Below are positions 54,827-64,000 of a stretch of 64,000 bases of DNA, one piece after another. The stretch is from Sphaerulina vaccinii (taxonomy: Eukaryota > Ascomycota > Dothideomycetes > Mycosphaerellales > Mycosphaerellaceae), in the NCBI GenBank assembly GCA_022570795.1, contig JAKUDP010000002.1, forward strand, positions 310,001 to 374,000, given 5' to 3'. The translations under genes were made by a program, and so were the position numbers. The notes under the pieces are model-generated. The model was not told the DNA's origin. It saw only the letters and a program-made list of their open reading frames with translations, and did not search any database. The stretch's first letter is position 1. Every line of letters begins with the position of its first letter.

Positions 54827-57800
54827 TTACTTTCCACCAATCTGTCCCTCCACGAAGTCCAATGCCTGCTCCTTGCTCACCACATCAATACTACTCGCCT
54901 TATTCGTATAGCTGACACCATAACATTTCTCCGCAACATACAGCTGCTCAGGTCTGAATGTGGTGCAAATGAACTGTCCAGTCTGACTAGACTCTTGGAG
55001 AAGCTGCGCCACAGCAGTACGATACTGCGCATCCAGGTTCGCATCAATCTCATCGAAGAGATAGAAAGGAGCAGGATCCGAAGCTTGGATGGCAAACACC
55101 AGCGCGAGAGCACAAAGGGATTTCTGTCCGCCAGACAGCTGCTGAATGCGTTGTTGTTCGTCGTGTTTCGAGTTGAAGGAGACGTGGATGCCGATGCCGG
55201 TATAGTTCTCAACCTTTCGGGAACGAGCTTCTTCATCATCGGAGTCATCTTCGTCTTCTTCTACACGTCCGTTGACCTGCCGGTCACTGTGTCGACCAAT
55301 CTTGAGGAAACCTTGACCAGCAGGAACGAGCTTCTCGAAGATGATGTGGAACTCCCTGCTGACTTGCTTGAACGTGCGTTCTATTGCCTCATCTTTGCGC
55401 TGATCAAGAACGTCGATGAGTTCTTTGATGGAGGTATCACTATTGTCCAAGTCCTCACGACGCTTCTCCAGCTCGTCACGCTTCTGCTCGAACTGCTGGA
55501 ACTGCTCATAGGCCTTCTTGTTGACGTGGCCGTACTTCTTGAGTGCTTCTTGTGCTTTGTGGAGACGCTTCGTGGCGCGGTCGGAGCTCATTTCGGTGAA
55601 CTCTTTGCGAAATGTCTGTTCTGGCAGAACTCCTAGGCCTCGGATTGTGGCCAATTCTTGGTTGAGAAGAGCTTGGTAGGCACCACGTCTCTCAGCACCC
55701 TTCTCGATTCTATTCTGATGTTTGCGAATAGCCTGCTCGAGATGCTCGGCTTCCGCTCGTCGTGTAGTGCGATTGCCATCGAGTTTCTGGAGCGTTTCCT
55801 TTGCTGACTCGATCTCCTTATCAAGATCCTGCAGCTTCTTGTCGATTGTGTTGAGCGATTTGGTGATGCGCTTCAGATCGTTGCTGCGATCCTTGAGCCT
55901 GGCGTTACTATTGCCGCTGCTATCGACATTGGCATCCAGGTCTGCGCCTTGTAACTCGTCCAGACGTGGGCGAAGATTGACATTCAGTATGTCTTCGAGA
56001 TTGCTCTTTTGGCCTTCCAATTCGGTGAGCTCCTTGCCCAGCTCTGCATACTGCTTCTTCAGATCAGGCAGCTGTGCGCTCAGAGTGTCCAGCTCGTGCT
56101 CCTCCTGATTGCTGAGCGCTTTCTTAAAGTCTGCCTGCATCTCGGACTGATACCCGCTGATCTGATCGCTCAAACTCTTCAGCAAAGAATCAATGTTCTC
56201 CTTTGCACGTTGCTGTCGATCAAGCTCGTCGCGGCGGCTGCTCAATTCTTGCTCTTTGCGTCTCAGCTCCTCTCGCATTGGACCATAGCCGCCTTCGAGC
56301 ATATCTCGCTTCTGCTCAATTTTTTGGAGATTGCTCTTCGCCTTGGTGACTTGCTGGTCTAGCTTCTGCAATTCGGCGTGAATCTCATCTCCACGACCAC
56401 GTACGCGCTCCCACTCGTCCCTGGCGGCCATGTGTCGTTGCATGGCGTCGAGCCTAGAATTCTTGGTGTTGAAGTAACCACCCGTTAAAGCACCTTTCTG
56501 GTCGGCTCGATCACCGTCCAGAGTAATGGCAGTGCATGCATGGCTGCGTGCGTATTGCCCGGCAGTTATCAGGCCGTTGCATATGATGGTCTTGCCGAAA
56601 ACCTGCTGCATTGCCTTCTCGAACATTGGATCGAACTTGAGTTTACTCATCATAGGATGCGCATCAGCGGCATTTGGCAAGTCCACATCTCGAGCCTTGA
56701 TTCGGTTTAAGGGAGTGAAGGTCACTCGTCCGCCATTCTCTTTCTGTAGCAATTTGATGAGCTCCTCGGCTGTCTCATCGGTGTCGACGACGTAGTGGAA
56801 CAATGACGCGCCAGCAGCGACTTCAACGGCAGTCTTGTAGGTGCGTTGAACCTCGAACAGTTCTCCCAGCGGACCGTAAGCGCCCTCAATATCGTGCTTC
56901 TCGACAAGGCGTCGCACTGAAGCAAGACCACGTGCTGTACCGGGATCCATGGTGTTGTTCAATGTGTACTCAGCCTTGTCCAGGTCTGCACGAGCATTGG
57001 CGATTACCTGCCCCAGCTTTGATTCCTCACGCCAGAGCTCTCGGCGTCGATCGTGTAGGCGCTCAGCTTCACTTTTCGCCTCCTGAACCTCCGCAGATAT
57101 GCTCTGCTGGGCGTCTCCACGGTTCTCGAGACGATGGCGCAACTCGGCAATGTCAGCCTCAAGCTGAGCTATCTGCGATTCCAGTTCACTGATCTCGTCT
57201 TGCGTCTGCATGACGATCGCCTTTCTAGCCGCAAGCATCTGGTTGCCGTCCTTGACCTCCTTCTTGAGCCAGTCGTCACGATCCTTCTTGGTGCGGAATT
57301 GGCTGTGACGACCTTGCTTGGCATATAAACGTTGTACTGTAGCGTTGGCATCTTCGATCTGCCGTTGAGCAGCTCTCTGCTCCTCCTTCTTGGCCTGATA
57401 CTCCGGAAGCAGCTGGGCAAGGCTTGCCTCGTGCTGCTTGATCTGCTTTTGCACGTTGCGTAGCTCGTTCGTGCGCGCAGTCTGCGCTTGCTGAGCTGAG
57501 GCTTGGTTGTCTTGCATAGCCTGGACGTCGGACTCAATCTGAGCCTTGGTTCGCGAATTGTCTGTTCGCTCTTCCTTACACTGAGTTTGCTCTGACTCCA
57601 GTAGGCTGATCTTTTGTTGTAATTTCAGCATCTCAGCATCGATGGCCTCGATCTGGCCCTCGCTCTCCTTTAACGCGTCGCGATGCTCACCATTGGCCTC
57701 CATGCCGCCGTTGTGGTCCTCCTCAATCCTCTCGATCAGCTCCTCGAGGCGTTGCTGCTCTTTGTGGTGGATGGTGTATTCAAGGGATCTTCGCTCCTTG

Positions 57801-58450
57801 TCCTTTTCTTGGAACTGACGCAGCTCTTCCTTCTCTTCTTCCAGCTCGCCCAGTCTTCCTCTAATGTGCTCTAGCAATTCATCAATCTTGGCGCGCTTCA
57901 CCTTCGTCTCTTCCATGATCTTGAATGACTCCGCTCGCCTAGCTTCATACACGCCAGTTCCTGCCACCTCCTTCAGCATATTCAGTCGCTCCGAGTCCTT
58001 CATGTTCGTGATGGCTGTGACTCTGCCCTGTGGCACAATGTAGTAAGGGTTGCTGCGACTAAAGCCAGCACTTTCGAACAAGCTGAGCACTTCCGCCTTG
58101 GTCGTGTTCTTGCGGTTCAAGCTGTATTCGTCCTTCTTCTGCCCAATAGTCCGCCGAAGCACGACCTCGTCCGAGCCGGTGAGGAAGCGATCATCGCTGT
58201 TGTCGAATATGACCTCGACGTATGCGCTCATCACCGCTGAACCGGTACCTTCATGGAGAAGTCCTTGTCGGTCCTCGCGACCAAGCTGTGTGTATTTGTC
58301 GCTGAGCACGAACCGAATGGCGGCGAAGAAGTTACTCTTGCCCGATCCATTGCGGCCGACGATGACATTGTGTTTGGGCGAGAACTCCTCGATCTCGGTC
58401 TGGTCCTTGTATGACTTGAAGCCTTGGATGATGACCTTCTTGATGTGCAT
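54827..58450 (-). CDS. SMC3: Cohesin subunit SMC3
   Basis: Single exon, 1207 residues, the expected SMC3 length. Walker A GRNGSGKSN at residues 33-41; the acetylation-site Lys pair in GQKKDEY near 112 (target of Eco1 in the family); Q-loop IVPQGRVTAI near 142. Two long coiled coils flank a hinge at about 510-670 (GAYGPLGELFEV, ITLDGDRADQKGALTGGY). ABC signature LSGGQKSLCALALVFAIQ near 1108 and Walker B FYLFDEIDANLD near 1130. With SMC1 and the kleisin SCC1 it forms the cohesin ring that holds sister chromatids together in the nucleus. The frame is intact, a useful contrast with the damaged accessory genes. Confidence 0.98.
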   Translation of the reverse strand: MHIKKVIIQGFKSYKDQTEIEEFSPKHNVIVGRNGSGKSNFFAAIRFVLSDKYTQLGREDRQGLLHEGTGSAVMSAYVEVIFDNSDDRFLTGSDEVVLRRTIGQKKDEYSLNRKNTTKAEVLSLFESAGFSRSNPYYIVPQGRVTAITNMKDSERLNMLKEVAGTGVYEARRAESFKIMEETKVKRAKIDELLEHIRGRLGELEEEKEELRQFQEKDKERRSLEYTIHHKEQQRLEELIERIEEDHNGGMEANGEHRDALKESEGQIEAIDAEMLKLQQKISLLESEQTQCKEERTDNSRTKAQIESDVQAMQDNQASAQQAQTARTNELRNVQKQIKQHEASLAQLLPEYQAKKEEQRAAQRQIEDANATVQRLYAKQGRHSQFRTKKDRDDWLKKEVKDGNQMLAARKAIVMQTQDEISELESQIAQLEADIAELRHRLENRGDAQQSISAEVQEAKSEAERLHDRRRELWREESKLGQVIANARADLDKAEYTLNNTMDPGTARGLASVRRLVEKHDIEGAYGPLGELFEVQRTYKTAVEVAAGASLFHYVVDTDETAEELIKLLQKENGGRVTFTPLNRIKARDVDLPNAADAHPMMSKLKFDPMFEKAMQQVFGKTIICNGLITAGQYARSHACTAITLDGDRADQKGALTGGYFNTKNSRLDAMQRHMAARDEWERVRGRGDEIHAELQKLDQQVTKAKSNLQKIEQKRDMLEGGYGPMREELRRKEQELSSRRDELDRQQRAKENIDSLLKSLSDQISGYQSEMQADFKKALSNQEEHELDTLSAQLPDLKKQYAELGKELTELEGQKSNLEDILNVNLRPRLDELQGADLDANVDSSGNSNARLKDRSNDLKRITKSLNTIDKKLQDLDKEIESAKETLQKLDGNRTTRRAEAEHLEQAIRKHQNRIEKGAERRGAYQALLNQELATIRGLGVLPEQTFRKEFTEMSSDRATKRLHKAQEALKKYGHVNKKAYEQFQQFEQKRDELEKRREDLDNSDTSIKELIDVLDQRKDEAIERTFKQVSREFHIIFEKLVPAGQGFLKIGRHSDRQVNGRVEEDEDDSDDEEARSRKVENYTGIGIHVSFNSKHDEQQRIQQLSGGQKSLCALALVFAIQASDPAPFYLFDEIDANLDAQYRTAVAQLLQESSQTGQFICTTFRPEQLYVAEKCYGVSYTNKASSIDVVSKEQALDFVEGQIGGK

Positions 58451-59401
58451 GTTGGCGGTGTGTGCGCTCTGAGGCGCTGCTGGAAGAGATGTGTGCCAGG
58501 ATCCTGCGATGTGGCGGCGTAGTCGTGGGAGGCGGATGGAAATGTCGTGGAAGTGAATTGATGTAAGGTCCGGTTTGTTTGACGCGACACGCGAAGAGGC
58601 AGTCGCGTCGAAGCCCCACTTCTTTACTGCCGTAAGCGAGATTTTACAACAACTCCATGTATGTCAAACGTCTTTTGCTTGACCACATCGTTTTTGATGC
58701 AAGAAGCTCAGTCAGTACGAGCCTATGGAGAAGCTACTGGTCGATCATAACGTCTCTATCTTCCAATCGCGAGCTGAAACTGCCACAGCCGGATTTGCGA
58801 TGGCGTGGTCAGTGATAGGACCGGAGAGAGGTCAGCATTCATTCTGATAAACACTCGATACATGCTTGATATCACGAATCTACGACCAGTGAGGTGTGAC
58901 ACAGCTATTGAGCCTACATATGGGTAGGCTGAGGAGATTGGATCGATCGAGAAGGTAGAATCTTTCTCCAAACCTCGCTTCGATTCACTCGGCATTACAG
59001 CGAGTGATTGCTCGCCATGGATTCTTCGAAAGCTAGGAGAAGAAGCAACACTTCGACACTTCCTCTATCCCCGCGTACTGAGTGACTTTAGTCCCATGCC
59101 ATGTCATCGCTGGAAGCGCTTTTGTCATGTTCCAGGCTCTTGACGGAGAAAGTGGGTAAAAGCTGAGTCAGGTGTGTAGTCACATTCTAAAATATGACCA
59201 TTTTTCGAAATATTGTTAATTCGACCATTTCGAGCTACGTCGCGCAAAGCACATCAAATTTACCTGTAAATTCTTAGACATTGTCGAGGCGTGCTCTGAA
59301 CATGCTAGGGTGAGTATGATAACGATCTACGCAAATCTGAGTATGTTATCGTCGTCCCGTTGGTTTCGGGCAACCCTAAGATTCAGGTCTTGGCGCTCAC
59401 C

Positions 59402-59459
59402 AAGTGCCTGACCTCGTCCGTGGTCAAGCAATCCAGTATTGCTCGTCATGTGTGGTGGT
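59402..59459. repeat. 58-bp diverged direct repeat, copy 1
   Basis: Aligns without gaps to 59618-59675. 46 of 58 bases match and all 12 differences are transitions. The flanks do not align well. Confidence 0.8.
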
Positions 59460-59617
59460 TGAACTTCTCTGGATCCAATTTCGAGATTTGTGCGACTTGT
59501 CTGGATGCGTGGCAGCCCGGTGTGCGTCTTGCAGAGAGAGATACGTGACATTCTGCGAGAGAGGACTTCCCGACTGGTGCATTCAGCTAGCAAGGCCATT
59601 TGATCAGTGGCACAGCG

Positions 59618-59675
59618 AAGTGCCTGACTTCGTTCGTGATCAAGCAGTCCGGTGTTGCTTGTTGTATGCGGTGAT
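59618..59675. repeat. 58-bp diverged direct repeat, copy 2
   Basis: Partner of 59402-59459 (12 transition differences, no transversion, no gap). Confidence 0.8.
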
Positions 59676-61158
59676 CATAGTGATAACAGGGCGTGTTATA
59701 GCACTGACACAGCAAGCCTCACGTGCTCGCTGTAGGTACGACTTACCTTGGTAGCTGTACACGCACATGAGCTGTTTGCAACTTTGCACGAGATTGCATC
59801 TTCCCTCGAAACAAGACTTCCAAGGCCATGCACAACATTGCGCTTTCATAAGCCAAGAAGTGTTGTTGGTCGTCAGATCTGATTGCAAGCTCGTGTTCCT
59901 GGGCTGGGTTGGTAGTGCTATCAGATCCGAACGCAAGTGCCACTGCTAAAGTTGACGTCTGGTTGTACGATGCTCCGAATGATTCGAGGTTTGTTGGTTC
60001 CGTATTGCGACGCAGATTCTCACTATGCCCATGGTGACTGTCTACGCGCTTGTGCCTACCTGTGCGTCGTTTCTGTTACCTGGCTGGAGTGCCTTCCAGG
60101 AATCAGCATGCCGAGCACGACCACCGAATGTCGAGTGCTGCAGCCGTGTGTTCAACTCTGGTAGAGTGTTCGTCCGCAATGCAAGCCACCTCGGCACTTC
60201 TGTACTTCGTCCGCCCACACGTTGTTGGGTACTGCAATGGACTGATCGGGCAATTCCGCTCCGCTCATCAGACAGCGGAACAGTCTGACTGGTATCGTAG
60301 CAGTCCGACAGTGAGAGCTGCTGGCAGCGAGACAGCCTGCCACATGCTTGATGTGTGTCTCCGCGGATGTCGGCGACAAGATGTGAAAGAGATAGCAAGG
60401 TGAAACTCGGAGAAGGTCGATGAAGTGGTGGAGCTTGGCGATCAGATTAGAATTTCTTGGGCGCCCAAGTCCTCAGTCGAACCATCATCAATAATCTCCC
60501 TTCTCCTACACCCTGTTGTTAACCTGTCGACACACCACGTACCTGCATACTCGCTCTCCAGTACGACAATACTACCAAGGATTCCGCCCTTGTCTGCTGG
60601 GTTCTGTTTCTTTGTTCGACTGGGAAGAGTACGCACTCCGCCACTTTCGCAATCGCGCCGACGACTTATCAGATCCGATACCGCCTACGTCGCATACATC
60701 GCATTTGCGCGTCCGCCATTTCGGTGAGTCTCATCTCTGCCTGCACAGCCCAACCATGCCGATACCGATGGAGAGGCCGAGAGGAGCGCGACGAACACGG
60801 CGTGTATACGACGACACGCATACCATCATGCGTTCGAGTAGAGTGCGACAAACGTGACAAGAGAGCGCGGAAGAGAAACGCGATCTCGGTTTTCGCCTCT
60901 TGGAAGTCCTTGACGTCTTCTCTGCGCCGGCGTGCAGATCGCACCCCTCCACCAGGCCTTGCCCGCCAGTGACACACTGCGCGGAACTTCCTATTCTCGG
61001 CCTCGCTCTCGGTTGCTGATCGACTCTTCTCACTCGCATCCCACATTACCAATGCTTTGCATCTTGTTACTCTGTATTACATTGTGCTGACCATGAGCCC
61101 TCAGTCTGCCACCACACTCCTTATACAATAACGTCACATAGACACAGCCTCTACCAGC

Positions 61159-63324
61159 ATGTCTTCACCAATACATAAGAGGCCGGCGAACAGACGCCAT
61201 AGTTTCTCTGCTTTTGGCAAAGGAACAGCAGTACATCGCCACAAGAATATTCCACATAGCGAAACGAGCGACCCCACGAACCCAATACCCACTGAACCTC
61301 GCAACCTTCCTGGCATGAACTTGACTGTTGAACAGAAGCTGAAAATCAGTCACTTGACCAGCGCAATGTCGAACGGTCCCAGATCAAGTGGAGAGAGTCT
61401 AGGAGCATACACAGACACTAGCGACTCCGAAGCACCTTCGACTCCGCTTACTGAGCCGAGCGATCTAGTGGAGGACTCGATCAAGAGCATCAATGGCATG
61501 TCATTGAGTGAAGAACAACCAAAGATGAAGAAGCGAAGAGCCAGCACGACATATGCTGGTAATGTGGACGATATTAGACGACTTGTTGGAGACGGATTCG
61601 GCACCAAGTTCCTGCAGAAATACTGCTGCGGTGAGGGATGCTGCATGATAGAATCGCTGCCATTGCACACCGACGAGGTCGCGTACGCACCCATTCTCAC
61701 ACCACCGAACGACGCGTATCGATTCTTGAATCTGGACCTTCGATCGCTGTCCCTAGACACGGAGCTCACGAAGCTTTCCGACCCACCAGCACAGAAAGTC
61801 TCGTTCGGAACGCTACGAAGACAGTCTATTGTGGAGAAGTTCCCGAACGAAACAATGCACAAGCATGATATTGACGAGGTCAACGAGTACCCACCGGAGT
61901 ATATGAAGCCACATCCACCGTATAGCATCTTTAATGCACCGATATATGGAGCCCGTGAACTCACGAAGCCTGGCGCCGAGAAGCGAACGTTCCACTTCGA
62001 TATCGATGTCACTGAGTATCCTGAAGAAGGTGGAGTTGATTTCAAGGTGGGAGGAGCTATTGGTATTTGCCCACCAAACGATCCGGCAGTCGTTGAGGAC
62101 ATCCTGAATCAGCTTGGTGTGCCAAGATTTCAGCGAGACAAGGCCATCCGCCTAAGGACGAACGAAGGACGATGGCCGACGATATGGGGAGACGAGGAAG
62201 CTAGGGAACTGGTATCGACGCGACGAGAGATCTTGACCTGGACCGTCGACATCTCTAGCACAGCGCCGACCAAGCCACTTCTGAGTCTTCTGGCTGAACA
62301 CGCCTCAGAACCGAACGAGAGGAAGATCTTGCAGTACCTCTGCAGTGCACAAGGTCAAGCCACTTTCTGCGATCTACGAACAGGCCCACATGTCACACTC
62401 CAGCAACTACTTCACGCTTTCCCATCATCGAAGCCACCGCTCGAGTCGCTTTGTGGAGTTCTCAACCAACTCATGCCACGCTTCTATTCGTTATCAAATG
62501 ATCCTCACGTATCATCAGAACGAGAAGGTCTCGCGGGTCGCAGGCTCATCGAAATGGCAGTCACCATCCACGAGACTAGCAACTTCAGCGGCGACCAGCG
62601 ATCTGGCGTAGGATCCGGCTTCATGGAGCGCATTGCCAAGCGCTTCATCGAGCACGACGAAAAGGCGCGCAAGGACGCAGATGCACGTGGCTTCATGCTC
62701 CAAGAGGGCGTCGCTGGCCGCCGACTCAATCTCCACGTTCCAATGTTCCGCGGACTCATGTCGAATCCACTATCTAAGAAGTTCAATGCAGATGGGCCTA
62801 TGGTACTTATTGGGGCCGGTGTCGGTATGGCTCCTTTCCGTGGCTTCATTCTGAACAGACTGAAGAACGCCAACTGCGCGAACAAGATCTGGCTTATTCA
62901 AGGTATCCGCGACACGGCACTGGATGAGATCTACAAGGGTGAACTTGGCGCGCATGAGAAAGATATCAAAAAAGTTGTTCAGTCCCGTGCGAAGACTCTA
63001 CCTCCCGTTGCAGAAGATGATGTCGGTGTGGTCAACAACACAGATGATGACGACCCGGCTAAGGTCATCGATCCAAAGAAAGTCGACAAAGTCGCCAAGT
63101 ACGTCCAAGATGAAGTACGGCAACAAGCAGACATCGTGTGGTACGTAATCAACGCACTCGACGGACGCATCTTCGTCTGTGGCTCTAGTAAGGGCATGGG
63201 CGAAGGCGTGGAGGCTGCACTCATTGATGTTGCCATGGACAAAGGCAACTTGGACTACGAGACCGCTAAGCAGTTCTGGGAGAGCAAGACTAGTGCTGGA
63301 CAGTATATTGCTGAGACGTGGTAG
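61159..63324 (+). CDS. FAD/NADPH reductase of the CYPOR/sulfite-reductase type, no FMN domain
   Basis: Single exon, 721 residues. The N-terminal 230 residues are mostly disordered and contain a small CCGEGCCMIES cluster near 155. The FAD-binding part of the cytochrome-P450-reductase family follows: IYGARELT, GGAIGICPPND near 310, and the FAD motif PRFYSLSNDP near 440 (R-x-Y-S). The NADP module has GAGVGMAPFRGF near 551 and IFVCGSSKGMGEGVEAAL near 672. The chain ends in Trp (AETW); family members use a terminal aromatic residue to cover the FAD. The usual N-terminal FMN flavodoxin domain is missing, so electrons must pass to a separate acceptor. Substrate or partner unknown. Start ATG at 61159; a leader of about 600 bp precedes. 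Confidence 0.85.
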   Translation: MSSPIHKRPANRRHSFSAFGKGTAVHRHKNIPHSETSDPTNPIPTEPRNLPGMNLTVEQKLKISHLTSAMSNGPRSSGESLGAYTDTSDSEAPSTPLTEPSDLVEDSIKSINGMSLSEEQPKMKKRRASTTYAGNVDDIRRLVGDGFGTKFLQKYCCGEGCCMIESLPLHTDEVAYAPILTPPNDAYRFLNLDLRSLSLDTELTKLSDPPAQKVSFGTLRRQSIVEKFPNETMHKHDIDEVNEYPPEYMKPHPPYSIFNAPIYGARELTKPGAEKRTFHFDIDVTEYPEEGGVDFKVGGAIGICPPNDPAVVEDILNQLGVPRFQRDKAIRLRTNEGRWPTIWGDEEARELVSTRREILTWTVDISSTAPTKPLLSLLAEHASEPNERKILQYLCSAQGQATFCDLRTGPHVTLQQLLHAFPSSKPPLESLCGVLNQLMPRFYSLSNDPHVSSEREGLAGRRLIEMAVTIHETSNFSGDQRSGVGSGFMERIAKRFIEHDEKARKDADARGFMLQEGVAGRRLNLHVPMFRGLMSNPLSKKFNADGPMVLIGAGVGMAPFRGFILNRLKNANCANKIWLIQGIRDTALDEIYKGELGAHEKDIKKVVQSRAKTLPPVAEDDVGVVNNTDDDDPAKVIDPKKVDKVAKYVQDEVRQQADIVWYVINALDGRIFVCGSSKGMGEGVEAALIDVAMDKGNLDYETAKQFWESKTSAGQYIAETW

Positions 63325-63703
63325 ATTAATGTTGTTCCATACGTCGGCGTTGATCAACATCTTGGGTATGCATTGCATAGCTTCAGAAAGCAGAGGAGGG
63401 ATAGGGCGTTTGAGATTCAGCGACTGATAGCGTTCTCGCAATACATTTTGATATCATATCTTGGGCTCGCGCTCCAAGTGTACATAAGGAGGAGGTAGAA
63501 GTAGTCTTGAATACTGAAAGTGTTCTCAACAAGTCATTCATTCAGTCTGACAATCAGGAATAGCGACTACAAGTAGCAGTGAACACGACGCGAAGTACAG
63601 TATGTATGGTATGCTGCATTCAATGCTTGCCTATATACATACTTACCTGCATAGAAGCTACTACAGACTCCTCATTCGTCTTACACACTCACATTCAAAC
63701 AAG
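63325..63703. other. Intergenic
   Basis: About 380 bp. Reductase 3' flank and promoter of the next gene. Nothing recognised. Confidence 0.4.
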
Positions 63704-64000
63704 ATGACAACCAACAACGCTGAAAACAGCCCCGACCTCAACGCGCCATGGGACATCGAATACTACATCTGGGATCTCGAACGTCGTGCTCAAGATCTGC
63801 TAGAAGACGCTGAGTCTCGGCAAGCATTGGTGCGACATCTACAGGATCTCGAGGTAACCCGGCAATATGTGTGGGATGAAGTAATCGAAGATGTTAAGAA
63901 GGACCAAGATTCGTTGGAGAGGTTGTTGGAGGAATGTGTTGCTTGGAGGGCTATGCTTGAGGGGCATGAGATGGGGTTGGTGAGGAGGTTTGAAGAGGTT
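63704..64000 (+). CDS. Partial coiled-coil protein cut by the window edge
   Basis: ATG at 63704 (context CAAGATGACAACC) opens 99 codons with no stop before the window ends. The visible part starts MTTNNAENSPDLNAPWDIEY and is rich in Glu, Leu, Arg and Asp with heptad-like spacing (LERRAQDLLEDAESRQALVR), suggesting a coiled coil. No family recognised. An intron within it cannot be excluded. Confidence 0.6.
   Translation, partial: MTTNNAENSPDLNAPWDIEYYIWDLERRAQDLLEDAESRQALVRHLQDLEVTRQYVWDEVIEDVKKDQDSLERLLEECVAWRAMLEGHEMGLVRRFEEV

Larger units (their letters stand above)
58451..61158. other. Long intergenic region with diverged repeat
   Basis: 2.7 kb without a confident gene. A 58-bp degenerate direct repeat is noted separately. 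The last 600 bp before the reductase are C/T-rich and probably its promoter and leader. Confidence 0.5.

Overview
The window looks like a chromosomal segment of a filamentous ascomycete, most likely a dothideomycete of the Mycosphaerella type; this is inferred from gene families and introns, not from a marker gene. Introns are short (mostly 46-82 nt) with GT..AG ends and CTRAY-like branch sites. Protein-coding density is moderate, gene order mixes both strands with no operons, and typical fungal families are present (HET domain, patatin/GTPase, GT90, expanded F-box-like LPxELR families).

Layout. 1-6 kb: a secreted PL7-like polysaccharide lyase, then two damaged genes (a membrane protein with two in-frame stops and an F-box-like protein with one). 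6-14 kb: conserved core genes, namely a 1613-residue protein with four Myb/SANT-like repeats, exosome subunit RRP45 and spliceosome factor CWC15 (the last two divergent over 185 bp). 14-19 kb: two tandem F-box-like pseudogenes and a gene-poor stretch with an odd purine-rich segment. 21-27 kb: GDP-mannose pyrophosphorylase (three exons), a tandem pair of intact LRNRIWE-type F-box-like genes, and an atypical SDR with a GC-AG intron. 28-38 kb: a small unknown gene, a canonical SDR, a glycine-zipper protein with a decayed copy upstream, and a large zinc finger/GTPase/RING/patatin gene that carries one stop and two frameshifts. 38-45 kb: a nucleoside transporter, an intact HET-domain gene with a decayed HET fragment upstream and a one-finger C2H2 ORF 14 bp downstream, and small single-pass membrane proteins. 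45-54 kb: a GT90/CAP10 glycosyltransferase, Ser/Thr-rich membrane proteins, and a tandem pair of an unrecognised family. 53-64 kb: metallophosphoesterase, cohesin SMC3, a stand-alone FAD/NADPH reductase, and a coiled-coil gene cut by the window edge.

Main themes. (1) Core genes are intact, while members of duplicated accessory families repeatedly carry in-frame stops or frameshifts. Several stops are what a CAA/CAG to TAA/TAG change would give, and one degenerate 58-bp repeat pair differs only by transitions. Both fit RIP-like decay of duplicates, though strain- or assembly-level errors cannot be excluded for the homopolymer frameshifts. (2) Patatin/GTPase, HET and glycine-zipper genes lie within 10 kb, a combination suggestive of a fungal allorecognition or cell-death region; that function is inference. 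No tRNA, rRNA, CRISPR or complete transposon was recognised.
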